Source of the DNA: Pyrus communis
Taxonomy: Eukaryota; Streptophyta; Magnoliopsida; Rosales; Rosaceae
Assembly: GCF_963583255.1 (NCBI RefSeq)
Contig: NC_084807.1
Span: forward strand, 26,356,381 to 26,420,380
Direction: 5' to 3'
DNA length: 64,000 nucleotides
How positions within the stretch are numbered: position 1 is the first letter of the stretch; each line of letters begins with the position of its first letter. This document shows positions 22,008-33,013 of this stretch, piece by piece. Below the pieces are notes generated by a model. It was given only the letters and a program-made list of their open reading frames with translations, did not search any database and was not told the DNA's origin. Both the position numbers and the translations under genes were made by a program.

Positions 22008-23738
22008 CTCTTTTGTGTCTTTGAATTCTAGAGGCAGTGGAGTAATAGTGAAGAGAGTAGGAAGGGAATAACACTAATTTATAGAACCATTTTGAAAATA
22101 AAAAATTTTGAAATAATAATGATAATAATAATAAAAATTCAAATGGATAATTTTAGCAGTCCAAAAAGGCACACGAAAACATAATTTTTGGGGCCCAAAA
22201 GCTGGAGATACATCTGTTTGCAAGATGGTTTTTTTGGTTTCTTCCTCATCTACCTGCTGCAATTTGGTCAATTTGGGTCTAAACTCGAAAGCAATGTGAA
22301 ACAAAAGAGCCTTACTCGGACTTATCTAAATCATTGTAAATTTGTAATCTATCGATCCCAACTTGATTGGCAAGTGAAGACATTCAACTTATGCGTAATT
22401 TGCATCTGTCTTTCAGTCGACATGTATTCAAATTATACAATTAAATCTCTCCTTTAATTTAACGTGGCACTTCCAAAAGGAATTTAATGCATGGAAGGGC
22501 CCATATGGATAATGACAGCAGCTGAAGATTTTTATGATAGAGTAGAGGTTAGGATCTGGTGACACATGTTTTTTAGTACATCAGTCATAGATTATTTTTT
22601 TCAAAAAATTAAACGAATCTAAAATCATTAAGATATTCATTTTCAGTTTACAAAATAGAAGAATACGGTTCTATGTACAAATAAACACTAAGTTTAATCC
22701 AACGGTCATATGGTTTTAGATTTGAGTGATTTTTGGTAAACATAATCATTGAGGAAAGACCTAAAAGATAGACTGTTCGGATCATTAATAACTTAATACA
22801 TTAAGAAATGTGACTACGAAAATATATGTCAAAAGCTCGTGTTCCCAAATTCTAATTCTATATATAAATATCACAAATGTTGTAACTTAGCTGTGGCTAG
22901 CCTTGATTTAATGTTGTAACTTTGTTGTGACTTAGGTGCATTGTAAGTCGCTTTCTATACTGTTTGTAAAAGAATTAAAAACACAGTTTTACCTAATTTT
23001 CATGGTTTTAAGATCATGATACAGCACACATCATAGTGCAACCCAGTAACAGCTTATAGCTTCTTTGTAATTATATTTAGATTTCGAGTCTTACATTTAT
23101 GCTTTGCATATTTATCGTATTTTGTTTAATTCAACTATTATTATAATAATCCAGTGATTTATGTGCATGAATATCATACCTTTCTCAAAACAAAACAAAA
23201 AATACTTAATTATAGATGATGTGTCATGTGATAAATCGTTGTTTTATTATAATAGTGGAGATTTAACAAAATGCTAATAAATGCGTAAAACCTAAATATA
23301 ACCTACTTGGAATCCATTATATGTATATATTTTTTTCGTGTGAAGGGGATCCATTATATTTAGGGAATTTTAACAAAACACTCCTGGTATTGTTCACTTT
23401 TAACAAAAAAACCACATTTATACATTTCATTGATACTATTCACTATACCTTTAAAAAGAATTATTTATTTATTTATTAAAAGTGAAATTTTTTTGAACTT
23501 TTCGTTAGTTTTCTTTTATATTTAACCTCAACAGTTACAAGTGAATTTTGTAAACAATATTTAACAAAAAGGTGCAGCATCACCACCAAACATGAGATAT
23601 TTTTCCCCAATACACCAAGTGTAATAATGCAATTAGTTAAAAACTTGAACAAAAAAAAAATTACAACCAATTATATTACGGCACTTGGTGTACATGCTGT
23701 GTTCCAGCACGTTGAAAAACTTCTCCCAAAACATATAA
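22008..23738. other. Intergenic, AT-rich, no gene recognised
   Basis: After the PMEI-2 promoter this is AT-rich non-coding DNA. A stretch at 23370-23520 shares words (TATTGTTCACTTTTAAC) with the repeats at 3470-3625 and 38212-38469. Confidence 0.4.
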
Positions 23739-23859
23739 GGGAATTGTTATTAGCACTCCAAAAATCTCATTTGGCACTTTAAACTTTCCATAATTAGAAA
23801 GAAAAATACACTTGTGAGGAGTGTAAAATAAGACTTTTAGAGTGATAATAACAATTCCC
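23739..23859. mobile_element. MITE with 9-bp target duplication (Mutator-type)
   Basis: A 121-bp element. The ends GGGAATTGTTATTA and TAATAACAATTCCC are terminal inverted repeats. It is flanked on both sides by AACATATAA (23730-23738 and 23860-23868), a 9-bp duplication typical of Mutator-like transposases. Non-coding, so non-autonomous. Confidence 0.8.
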
Positions 23860-23917
23860 AACATATAATTGAGTAGACTCTTGTACCCATAATAGCAAAC
23901 TTAATAAAAGGTGGAAT

Positions 23918-24070
23918 GGATCTTCTCCAGATCCCTTTCCATCAAATCCACCTAATTCGGGATTCGGACATTTGGATTTTGATCAAATGGCTACAGTTAT
24001 TATAATTTTTAAAAGGGCTCCTGACCCGGATTCCGGACTAAGTGAATTTGATGAAAAAGGATCCGGATCC
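23918..24070. repeat. Inverted-repeat element with GGATCC-rich ends
   Basis: GGATCTTCTCCAGATCCCTT at the left is matched by the inverse of AAAAAGGATCCGGATCC at the right, giving about 30 bp of imperfect inverted repeat (both arms include ATCAAAT/ATTTGAT). The interior is non-coding. Probably a MITE related in style to the element at 25199. Confidence 0.5.
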
Positions 24071-25189
24071 CTTTCCATAATAGGTGATCTTATTCCAAAG
24101 CAAATTTAGAATAGGCAAAGTTCTTGAAAAAATTGATCATGCACATTCAACGAGGGAAATAAAGAAAGATACGTACAGGTCATTCATTTGTATTCTTAGT
24201 TGTGCCTAAGTGTACTGAAAAACAAAAGTGACTCCAACTTCTGATCCATATGAAAAAACATCCTGATGAGAAGGATATCATTTCGATCAGGCTTTAACAA
24301 CAGTCAAAATATAGAAAATCATAAAAAAGTATAGCATTACAAAAATAAGACTTTAAAATATAAATTCATTTAATTATCTCAATATAAGACACATGCATTG
24401 TGGAAACTTAATTGTATGGTAATACTAATCCACACGAAAATCATGGTGTTGTGAAGTGGGAATATTAATTAATTTTTGTGCCCTCTTTCAAAATGGCCCA
24501 AGAAACAACACTCACTGGAAATTTTCTCAAGACCATATTTTTCCAAGGCAGAAAAGCTAAAATCGTGAAAAAGAGGAGGGTAAACTTGATATTTAAAAAG
24601 TTGCCAGGGACCTCTACGTCAAGAAGTTTATGTTTATTTTTGGCTGCATAAACTTCTTATCCTTCTTCTTGGTACAATTGAGGAAATCGAACCATGAATT
24701 TATCCTAATCTTAACGAGAAATCTAATAATTAACGATGATCATTACATTAATGAAAAAAAAAAATAAAACACAAATCCTTGCTTTCTTCCATAAATCATG
24801 TGATTGAGAAGTTAACATTAACAGGTAGACTTGATTGGTTGCTTTGCTCATTGATCGAGGTGGATGCTTCATAATCCAATTTTAATTGATCAGTTGCTTA
24901 TGCCGATGAGCGACCGCATCCACAAGCTCCTCCACACCAACCGCCCGTCGTCCCGCATCGTTTCGCGCTACTCTATAATGCATTGCATGCAGACTCCATG
25001 TGCCATGCGCGCACGTTCTTCTTTTAGGGTTTTGACTTTGCTCTTTATATACGGTCCTGTATGATGCGTACGTGTCCACATGTGAATCTTGTGATACATC
25101 GCATACAGCAACCTTCAACCTCACGCGAGCGGCGGCAAGTGAAGATTAATGAAGAGCCGGCTGCCTGCCTCTAGAAACAGAATCGTCCT
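24071..25189. other. Intergenic, no gene recognised
   Basis: AT-rich to about 24840, then a GC-richer stretch (24890-25140) rich in CG dinucleotides that opens short frames on both strands. None resembles a known protein. Confidence 0.3.
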
Positions 25190-25198
25190 TTTAGTTGC

Positions 25199-25404
25199 GG
25201 AAAAGGATCCTGGCCGGATCTTTTTGTTAGGGATCCCAAGATCGTGGTCGTTCATCGTAATTCGTGCGGTTAAAAATCATTTGAAATTTAAAATTAAATA
25301 CAAATGGTACCTAACGAAAACTGACCGCACGATGTATGATAAACGATCACGATCACGTAATTCCCAGAATTTCCAGGAAAAGAATATGGCGAGGATCCTT
25401 TTCC
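25199..25404. mobile_element. MITE with GGAAAAGGATCCT ends and 9-bp target duplication
   Basis: A 206-bp element. The terminal inverted repeats GGAAAAGGATCCT and AGGATCCTTTTCC are perfect over 13 bp. Flanks TTTAGTTGC (25190-25198) and TTTAGTAGC (25405-25413) match at 8 of 9 positions, fitting a Mutator-type duplication. Further sub-terminal inversion is visible (ATCGTGGTCGTTCATCGTA against the inverse of ATAAACGATCACGATCACG). Confidence 0.75.
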
Positions 25405-25413
25405 TTTAGTAGC

Positions 25414-26395
25414 AAATGCAAATTATATTCCTTTCAATAAAAACTTAACTCCTCTCAAAACATATGTCCACCCTCAACATTTTATTTCTTAGCTTATTTG
25501 GCACGTTGCTATTCGTTCCATTGGGGTATTGATTGGTTTTGGTTTGACATGATTCATGATGAGTTTGTAATTGTAAATTCTTGTGATGTTTTTTTTTGCG
25601 TGTGTGACCTCTTGATTATATTCAACATGTTTTTATTATGTACATTTTTTATAATTTCTTATAGATTCTATATTACCTCAAAAATAAAATTCATGTAGAA
25701 CACTAATATAAGGCTCATCGTATTTGTCAACAATAGATTTTGTTAGATTATATGTTAGATTAGTCACCAACGGGGTTTAAACCATGTCATCATGCAAGGG
25801 CTCGACACCTTTCCACCACTATGGTAAAGGGCCACTTGCAAATGCACTTTTAAATTACCAAACATGTCTCTGTAGGAGTTTTGAGTAGAAATCTCATTCT
25901 ATCTCATTGTCCCACATTGGTCATATTTCTCACTTTATAACACTTTGTACCTCTTACCAAAGTGATTAGAAAGATGGATCATGGAGAGCAAGATTGGGCT
26001 GGTTTGGGCTTTGAGTGTGATAATTAATATATAATTTATTAATTTCAGATTTTAATTATATATGCTTTATATCAACGGACTCATCTTTTTGGATGAAGTT
26101 TGAAGATGACGAAATAACACCAAGAGTTACACACCCCTCTGGCAGATGCCTCCCAGAAATGCATCCCAAATTTATTCTTGTTGCAAATAGCCATATATAC
26201 ATTATATATACAATATTCATTTGCATTGCATTTTAGTAAACAGAAAACTACATCTTTCCCTCTGAAAAACCAAAACCTTCTTACTGAGAGAACCACAATT
26301 ATATTCGCCAGAAGTCAATTTTCTGGTGCTGAGATATTAACTTAGATCGTTCAATCCTAGTGAAGCAAATGTTTATTGAACTACAAGGACATATT
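25414..26395. other. Intergenic with possible LTR remnant
   Basis: AT-rich DNA. Near 25895-25960 the words TCCCACATTGG, CACTTTATAACACTTTG and ACCTCTTACC resemble plant LTR ends. No pair or target duplication was found, so only a remnant is suggested. No gene. Confidence 0.3.
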
Positions 26396-26688
26396 TGTCA
26401 CAACTCGGCCCGGGCCCCACCATAACCCGGGCTCGACTCCACCGTAGCACAATATTGTCCGCTTTGGGCCCCGACCACGCCTTCACGGTTTTGTTTCTGG
26501 GAACTCACACGAGAACTTCCCAGTGGGTCACCTATCCTGGGATTGCTCTCTCGCAAACTCGCTTAACTTCGGACTTCCTACAGAACCTGAAGCCAGTGAG
26601 CTCCCAAAAAGCCTCGTGCTAGGTAGAGATGAGAATATACATATAAGGCTTACAAGATCCATTCCTCTGGGCAATGTGGGATGTTACA
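26396..26688 (-). repeat. Cassandra LTR A
   Basis: 293 bp. The 5S-like core on the minus strand lies at about 26511-26580 (box A-like GAAGTTAAGCGAGTTTG, box C-like AGGATAGGTGACCC). Confidence 0.85.
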
Positions 26689-26759
26689 ATCCACCCCTCT
26701 TAGGGGCCCGACGTCCTCGTCGGCATACTTCCGACCAGGGATTGGCTTTGATACCAAAT

Positions 26760-27046
26760 TGTCGGCCCGGGCCCCCACCACAACCCGGGCTCGACTCCAC
26801 TATAACATGATATTGTCCGCTTTGGGCCCCGACCACGCCCTCACGGTTTTGTTTCTGGGAACTCACACGAGAACTTCCCAGTGGGTCACCCATCCTGGGA
26901 TTGCTCTCTCGCAAACTTGCTTAACTTCGGAGTTCCTACGAAACCCGAAGCCAATGAGCTCCCAAAAGGCCTCGTGCTAGGTAGAGATAAGAATATACAT
27001 ATAAAACTTACATGATCCACTCCCCTGGACAATGTGGGATGTTACA
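26760..27046 (-). repeat. Cassandra LTR B (middle)
   Basis: 287 bp, shared by the two overlapping element units. The 5S-like core is at about 26872-26940. It lacks a few bases near its GC-rich end compared with LTRs A and C. Confidence 0.85.
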
Positions 27047-27117
27047 ATCCACCCCCCTTAGGGGCCCGACGTCCTCGTCGACACACTTCCGGCCAGGGAT
27101 TGGATCTGATACCAAAT

Positions 27118-27411
27118 TGTCACATCCCAACCCGGGCCCCTACCACAACCCGGGCTCGACTCCATCGTAGCACGATATTGTCCGCTTTAGGCCCCGACCA
27201 CGCCCTCACGATTTTGTTTATGGGAACTCACACAAGAACTTCCTAATGGATCACCCATCCTGGGATTGCTCTCGCGCAAACTCGCTTAACTTCGGAGTTC
27301 GTACGGAACCCGAAGCCAGTGAGCTCCCAAAGGATCTCGTGCTAGGTAGAGATGGGAATATACATATAAGGCTTACATGATCCACTCCCCTGGGCGATGT
27401 AGGATGTTACA
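27118..27411 (-). repeat. Cassandra LTR C
   Basis: 294 bp. The 5S-like core is at about 27236-27302. It is followed on the right by TATTAGAG, part of the flanking duplication. Confidence 0.85.
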
Positions 27412-27558
27412 TATTAGAGATGAAATTCTATTTCAAAGACATTGTTGTACGCAAGCCTCGATCATCATTTTTATCTGTTTAACATTAATTTTGTTTTGTT
27501 CATACTCTCTCAATATACTTAGTTGCAATTATTGTTTATTAGCATATTCAAATTTATT

Positions 27559-27588
27559 TATGTGTGTGTGTGTGTGTGTGTGTGTGTA
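27559..27588. repeat. (TG)n microsatellite
   Basis: About 14 TG units after TTTATTTA, followed by a short GATT repeat. Likely polymorphic between accessions. Confidence 0.85.
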
Positions 27589-28113
27589 TTATCATTGATT
27601 GATTGATTGTTTATTATTATCCAACCGTCTCTAACCATGATTGAAAAAAATAGATAAACTACAAATGTTTCTGGATCCAAAAGAATAATGGAAGTGTTTT
27701 TGTAAAAGAATGACATCCTATGTTGCTCTTTCATGAAGCTATTACCTTCTTATAAACAAATTGATGTGCTTTCCTCATTGTTATTGTTTATATGTTTTTC
27801 ACTATATTGTTAGCTCTTTATATTCTACTTTTTTTAATCTGCTGGGTCTAGCGCACGAACTAAAATTTACCCTCAAGCTAGCGAATGAGCATGTCCCATG
27901 ATCCCATCTCATCGATTGCTTGTATTTTATTAAAAAAAAAAAATAGGGGCCATAGTTTGGATTTTTAAGATGGCTAGCCTGGACTTCATTTATTTTTATT
28001 TTTATTTTCAAGAAGCTTGGAGTTTCGAAGTCACCTGAGAGGTGCCTATAAGTTGGTATTGGCATCCTATCACACACAGACACACACAAACCCATCAATC
28101 CAAGACAACAAAA

Positions 28114-28740
28114 ATGGGTGCTCAAATTTTCAAAAGCCCAACTTCAAATTCACACCATGCTCTCACATTTCTTCTCCCAGCTGTTCTCTTATTGATCACC
28201 ATCACAAACATGCAAACAACTGTGGCAACCTCCTCTTCCTCTCAAACCTACAAAACCTACGTCAAAACGGCCTGCAATTCAACCACATACCCACTCATTT
28301 GCTACAAATCCCTCTCCTCGTACGCTTCCAAAATCAAATCCAACCCTCGAAAGCTTTGTATCTATGCCCTCTCTGTGACCCTAACAGCTTCGAAAAATGC
28401 CTCTTCCGTAGTGTCAAAGCAGTCTAAGAAGGCAGGACTAACCCCAACGGAGAAAGTGGTCATCAACGATTGCTTAGAAAATATTAAGGAATCCATCGAC
28501 GAGCTCAAAGATTCATTGACTTCAATGAAGAATTTGGGGGTCACGGGTGGGGACGTGCAAGCGCAATTAGATGATATAAAGACTTGGGTCAGTGCTGTCC
28601 TCACAGATGACGCTACTTGCACTGATGAATTCGATGATGTGAAGGTAAGCACGGCGATTAAGACCGCCATCAAGAACAGCATTGTGACTGCTGCTAGGTT
28701 AGCTAGCAATGCTCTGTCGCTCATCGACAAACTCAGCTAG
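28114..28740 (+). CDS. Pectin methylesterase/invertase inhibitor-like protein (PMEI-3)
   Basis: An intronless protein of 208 aa from ATG 28114 (AAAATGGGTGC). An upstream in-frame ATG at 28042 precedes the likely transcription start, since a TATA-like CTATAAG lies at 28046-28052, so 28114 is preferred. The signal peptide (ALTFLLPAVLLLITITNMQ, about residues 14-32) precedes a PMEI domain with ACNSTTYPLICY, NDCLENI and ATCTDEF cysteines and the C-terminal SNALSLIDKL. It is more divergent from PMEI-1 and -2 than they are from each other, and lies on the opposite strand. Likely a secreted inhibitor of pectin methylesterase or invertase. Confidence 0.93.
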   Translation: MGAQIFKSPTSNSHHALTFLLPAVLLLITITNMQTTVATSSSSQTYKTYVKTACNSTTYPLICYKSLSSYASKIKSNPRKLCIYALSVTLTASKNASSVVSKQSKKAGLTPTEKVVINDCLENIKESIDELKDSLTSMKNLGVTGGDVQAQLDDIKTWVSAVLTDDATCTDEFDDVKVSTAIKTAIKNSIVTAARLASNALSLIDKLS

Positions 28741-31724
28741 TAGTGCAGTTAATTAACATACCCTTTTATTTCCTCGACTGTATCTATTTTCTTTTTGATA
28801 TTGAACTTTAAATTGCTGGTGCGTAGTTTATAGATTTTTACAATTTATGTTGTGGTTGTTTATGTAACTAAAAGTTGTTTGAAATGATTTTTCTGTAATT
28901 TGCTGGAAAAGTGATGTCTGTTGTACTTTTTTTTTTTAATTTTTTTTTTTTAATCAAATTATTGTACTATTATTTGAGGAATTTGATTTTTGAGCAACAA
29001 ATAAGCTAAGCTGCACGTTGAAGATCCAATCTCATGATCCGTAATAATTCTCGATCGATGAAACTTTTAGCTGTCTTATACAATTTTTATCCGGTATATG
29101 CGAACTTCCGATGTGTGTTCCCAGAAAAAAGAAACAGAATGAACTGATTTAATTAACAGGCATTTCGAACAGACATGAATACATCATTTATAGGATAACT
29201 TCCGTCTTGAACGTTATTTGACGTTTTTATATGGTATCCGCAATTTTCCCATTCCAATTCCCATGTGAGTTTCACAATGATGAATGAATGAAGATTCCAA
29301 GCATGCATGGTTAATGCTTTATTATGATTTAAGGAAAAGATTTTCACACATTTTTTTATTTTTCATGAACATCCTTGTTTATTTCTAACCTTTGAACGAA
29401 GAAAGCAAAGAAAAATTAAAAGACATAAATAAACAGATTTGTACATGAGCAGAACAAGGGGGCAAAACTCATTTCCCTATTTCAAATATGAATTTGCCGT
29501 GCGTGCCAGTTGTTACAATGAACGGATGGTTATTACCCAATTCAAACTTCCTAATGTACAAATAGGGACGTTTTGATATAGACGCCTCGTTTTTAAATGT
29601 CATAGACTAAACATCTATACCTTTTGCAAATTTGATTAAACATTTTCCCTACAATTTTGATACTTTATTTTTATTTCATTAGAAGAAACAAAAACCATCT
29701 TCCTAAAAATAAAGGTCACTAGAGATATATGGTCTTGGTCGATGGTCTTCTTAAAAGAAACAAAAACCAAGCTTGGAAGTTACAACTAATGTTAAATTTA
29801 TTATAAGAAGGAGATGGTTCGAAAGTACTGCAATAATTCACTGAGAAGGGAGTTTCCAACCCAAGATGTATCGGTAAATACTCAACACCATATCCACTAA
29901 GATATTGAACCAAATGATACATCCAACATTATGTTAGAAAGTATATTACATGGCTAATTTTGTTACAATATAAGAAATTGAACCATCTTCCATTCCTATT
30001 CTAATTCTAAACAAAGAAATGCTAAGGAAACTCTCTCAAAGTGTGACTCTCTATGCACTCTCTGTCACCTCACACTTTAACGTCTATTCTCATGCGAACA
30101 TATAAAACATTGTGCAAAAAACATAAAAACATAAGGTAGCAGAGAGTCCATAGAGAGTCCTACTTTTAAAAGAATCTCCCCAACATTTCTCTTCTAAACA
30201 TTACCTTACGCTCACTTCATTATTTCCTCACATGGGGTAACTTTAAAACCTTGATCAGTGAGTCAGCACTCTTTATTTGCAGTCAAATTTAGTGTGTCCC
30301 GAATAAAAAATGGACTTACACATATATAGATCGATTGAGAACATGATAACATTAAGGAGCTTCTAGAGCATCTTGAATCATGACCTAACAAGCTCTTATA
30401 TATCTAAATTGAAATTTGAATAAACAGCACTAAAACTCAACTCTAACCATTGACTAAGTACTATCTCGCCAAACTATCTAGCCCCCCTCATCGTGAAATT
30501 TGTTGCAAATATTAGTTCACTCATTCCACATCACCTTCCCAAACTTGGCGTTTCTCATTAACAAGAAGAACATGAGTTAATGTTCCTTTGTTAGATCAAT
30601 GTATTCCTCTATGTATTCATATTTAAATCTCGCTCTTCATATTAACTGAAATAAAGTTAGAATATGAAAGAGAATATACAAAAAAAAAAATTTCAAATCA
30701 AATATTAAGAAGGGAAAAAATGGTGGCCACAATCATGATTGGTGGCATTAATATATAGTGCATATAGTTTAATATCTTAGTGGATATGGTGTTGGGTTCT
30801 ATTTATGCGTCCCATATTTAAATACATACTAAGAAGTACTAACAGTCCATAGTTCACTAGTTATCTCCTCTTTCACGTGGTCTTCAGCCTTGACTCTTGT
30901 TCACAATCAAAGGCCAACGAGAATCCTCGGCAGTCGGCTGTTGCCAATCGTCGCTCTCACTTGCCAGCGTTCTTACGTGCCCACTCACGTGCTTACCGCC
31001 ACAGGCGAGTCCCCACAACCACTCCCCCTCACCCCCACCACCCCCCCCCCCCCCCCACCTCTTCTCCCTTCCTCTCTCTCTGTGTCTGCTCCCTCCCTTT
31101 AACATTTTCACACTTATCCTATTTAATTTCTTTTCCTGCTCACTCTCTACATGGTCCTCATTCAATTATTGTTTTACATCACGACATAACGTACTCATGA
31201 GTTGGAAATAATTGTGTAGCCAATGCTCGACTTAATTGTAGTTTTTACCGAAACAAAAGAAGAATTATTGCATGTTTGGGAACATAGTCTAGTGTTAAAA
31301 AATTATTGAATGTTAATATTTCTTGATATTATACTTCATCTTCTATTCATATTATAACAAATTGAACTGATTATACCGTATTGTATTTCAGTTTTTATCC
31401 CCCTCAATCAAGGATCTCATTTGTCAATTAAAAAAGGTAAAACGATTAAATCCAAATTACCCCTTTAATCAAGGATCTCATTACTAATTTAAGCTCCAAA
31501 ACAGGTTTAATTAAGTTCCAAAAGATAGAGATTTACCAATCACCAAAAAACAGCCAACATAGCTTCACATATGGGAGATTCAGAACACTTGAGCATATAC
31601 TATATGCCTCATATCTATATAACATACTGAATATACCAACTATACATCAAAACCAAACAACATCATCAAAACAGTTCTCAGAAAACCAAACCAAAAACAA
31701 AATAAGCAAAAACTCAGCAGCTCA
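28741..31724. other. Intergenic between PMEI-3 and PMEI-4, no gene recognised
   Basis: 3 kb of mostly AT-rich DNA. A C-rich tract (31037-31056) sits in a pyrimidine-rich stretch (30990-31110) that opens several overlapping low-complexity frames of proline and serine. I treat these as non-coding. Confidence 0.4.
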
Positions 31725-32309
31725 TCAGTGCTTGCCCGCAAACCGGTTGCACAAGGAGAGTGCATTACTAGTGCACTGAGCAACATTAAGCACCTGAGCT
31801 CTAACGGCCGACTTGATCTTTCCGTTCAATGTCTTCCCGGAGAACCCATCAAGACACGTGTTATCATCAGTCAAAGCAGCACTGACCCAAGTCTCCACGT
31901 TGCTCATGTGCCACAAGAAATCCTGACCCTTGGATTTCCCCATGTTCTTCAGCTCCTGTACGGACTTGCTCAGCCTATCCACGGTGTCCCCTATCTCCTC
32001 CATGCAGTCCTTGATGGCTCCGTACTCCCTGGATTTTAGTCCCTTAAACTTGGCCAACTTGGTCACGAATGTTTTGGCGCTCTGTGCTTTTGTTAGGCTG
32101 ACGGACAAGGCGGCCTGGGCCAGCCGGCGGGGGTTTTGTTTGATTGAACTGGCGTAGGAAGAGAGGGATTTGACGCAGACTTCTGGGTAGGTGGTTGCGC
32201 TGCATGAGTCGCTGATGAAGTTCGTAGGAGTTGTGGTGGATGAAGATTTGGCTGTGGAAACAAAGTAGACAATGGGGAGAAGAAGCAAGATAATTGAGGC
32301 TTTAGCCAT
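31725..32309 (-). CDS. Pectin methylesterase/invertase inhibitor-like protein (PMEI-4)
   Basis: An intronless 194-aa protein. The signal peptide (ASIILLLLPIVYFVSTAKS) precedes a PMEI domain with DSCSATTYPEVC, KDCMEEI and NTCLDGF, plus AQCTSNALSLCNRFAG at the C terminus, which carries two additional cysteines. Codon use is noticeably more GC-rich than in PMEI-1 and -2. A TATA-like CTATAAG lies near 32400-32408, about 95 bp upstream. It is the outermost of the four PMEIs in the window and the most distinct. Role: apoplastic inhibitor of cell-wall pectin methylesterase or invertase; substrate enzyme not deducible. Confidence 0.93.
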   Translation of the reverse strand: MAKASIILLLLPIVYFVSTAKSSSTTTPTNFISDSCSATTYPEVCVKSLSSYASSIKQNPRRLAQAALSVSLTKAQSAKTFVTKLAKFKGLKSREYGAIKDCMEEIGDTVDRLSKSVQELKNMGKSKGQDFLWHMSNVETWVSAALTDDNTCLDGFSGKTLNGKIKSAVRAQVLNVAQCTSNALSLCNRFAGKH

Positions 32310-32815
32310 TGAAGAAAGTTGGAGTTGGAGTGGGACTGGATATGGGAAAGGTTGAGATCTGTGAATGGGAGATGACTCAGATGAGTGTGAGGGGATGCGT
32401 ACTTATAGAGATATGATTTCCGCACGGTATCTTTCTTTGGTGTATAGGAACGTGAAAGGGCAAAGATAAATGTGTAGATAAATGGCTTATGATTTTATAT
32501 GTATCTTTGCCAATTTCATAGAAATTTAGGCACATGATCCCAGTCTGTAATTTTCAACCTCATATAAGTACCTAATGTTTTGTCCACCGACGTGACACAG
32601 TTTCTACTTTTATAGAGGTTAGTGCTATTCACACACTAATTTTTACTTCTCACATATATTTATCAATTTTTGATAATTGGATCAATGAATTGAAGAATAT
32701 CACTGACAAAAAATTTACAAAGATATGTAAGAGATAAAAATAGTTGTATGAATAACATTTTCCCAATACAATTCCAGCAAGGTTTGCTAGTTAAGTGGGA
32801 TCCACATATTACTTG
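32310..32815. other. PMEI-4 upstream region
   Basis: The likely promoter and 5' leader of PMEI-4 lie at 32310-32450. The rest is AT-rich with nothing recognised up to the Copia target duplication GGAGG (32816-32820). Confidence 0.4.
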
Positions 32816-32820
32816 GGAGG

Positions 32821-33013
32821 TATTGACACACAATCCAGCACATCATAACAGCTTTCTGTTTGCTTAGTGTAACTAATTGTTGTCTTAATATAATTAGTTA
32901 TACTTGATTAGGTGCTAATTATGATTAGCAGGTGTGTGTATATATATATACATACACACACAGTTGTAAAGACTCATTTATTCAATGAAACAGAATCTTT
33001 CATAAATCTCATA
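32821..33013 (+). repeat. 5' LTR of the degenerate Copia
   Basis: 193 bp, from TATTGACACA to CTCATA, with an internal TG/TA microsatellite near 32935-32962. It is preceded by GGAGG. Confidence 0.85.

Larger units (their letters stand above)
26396..27411 (-). mobile_element. Cassandra TRIM array: three LTRs, two internal domains
   Basis: On the minus strand the order is LTR, short internal domain, LTR, internal domain, LTR. LTRs occupy 26396-26688, 26760-27046 and 27118-27411 (287-294 bp); each begins TGTAACATC in element orientation. The two spacers (about 71 bp) each carry a primer-binding site (TTGGTATCAAAGCC or TTGGTATCAGATCC) and a purine tract with AGGGGTGGAT. Inside each LTR lies a 5S-rRNA-like stretch with GAAGTTAAGC and AGGATGGGTGACC, the hallmark of Cassandra. 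The whole array is flanked by TATT (ATATT if the terminal A is shared), which fits one insertion followed by LTR-LTR recombination. No protein is encoded; mobility would need enzymes in trans. Confidence 0.88.

Noticed and set aside
26511..26580. Possible genuine 5S rRNA gene
   Set aside because: Only the internal promoter half resembles 5S rRNA, and it sits inside a retrotransposon LTR with flanking duplications; it is Cassandra.
26395..26980. Arg/Pro-rich frames within the Cassandra array
   Set aside because: They fall in 5S-like and GC-rich LTR DNA, recur in each LTR copy, and have no protein similarity.
30877..31211. Several overlapping frames of about 100 codons on both strands
   Set aside because: They arise from a pyrimidine-rich, C-run tract and have low-complexity Pro/Ser composition with no domain.
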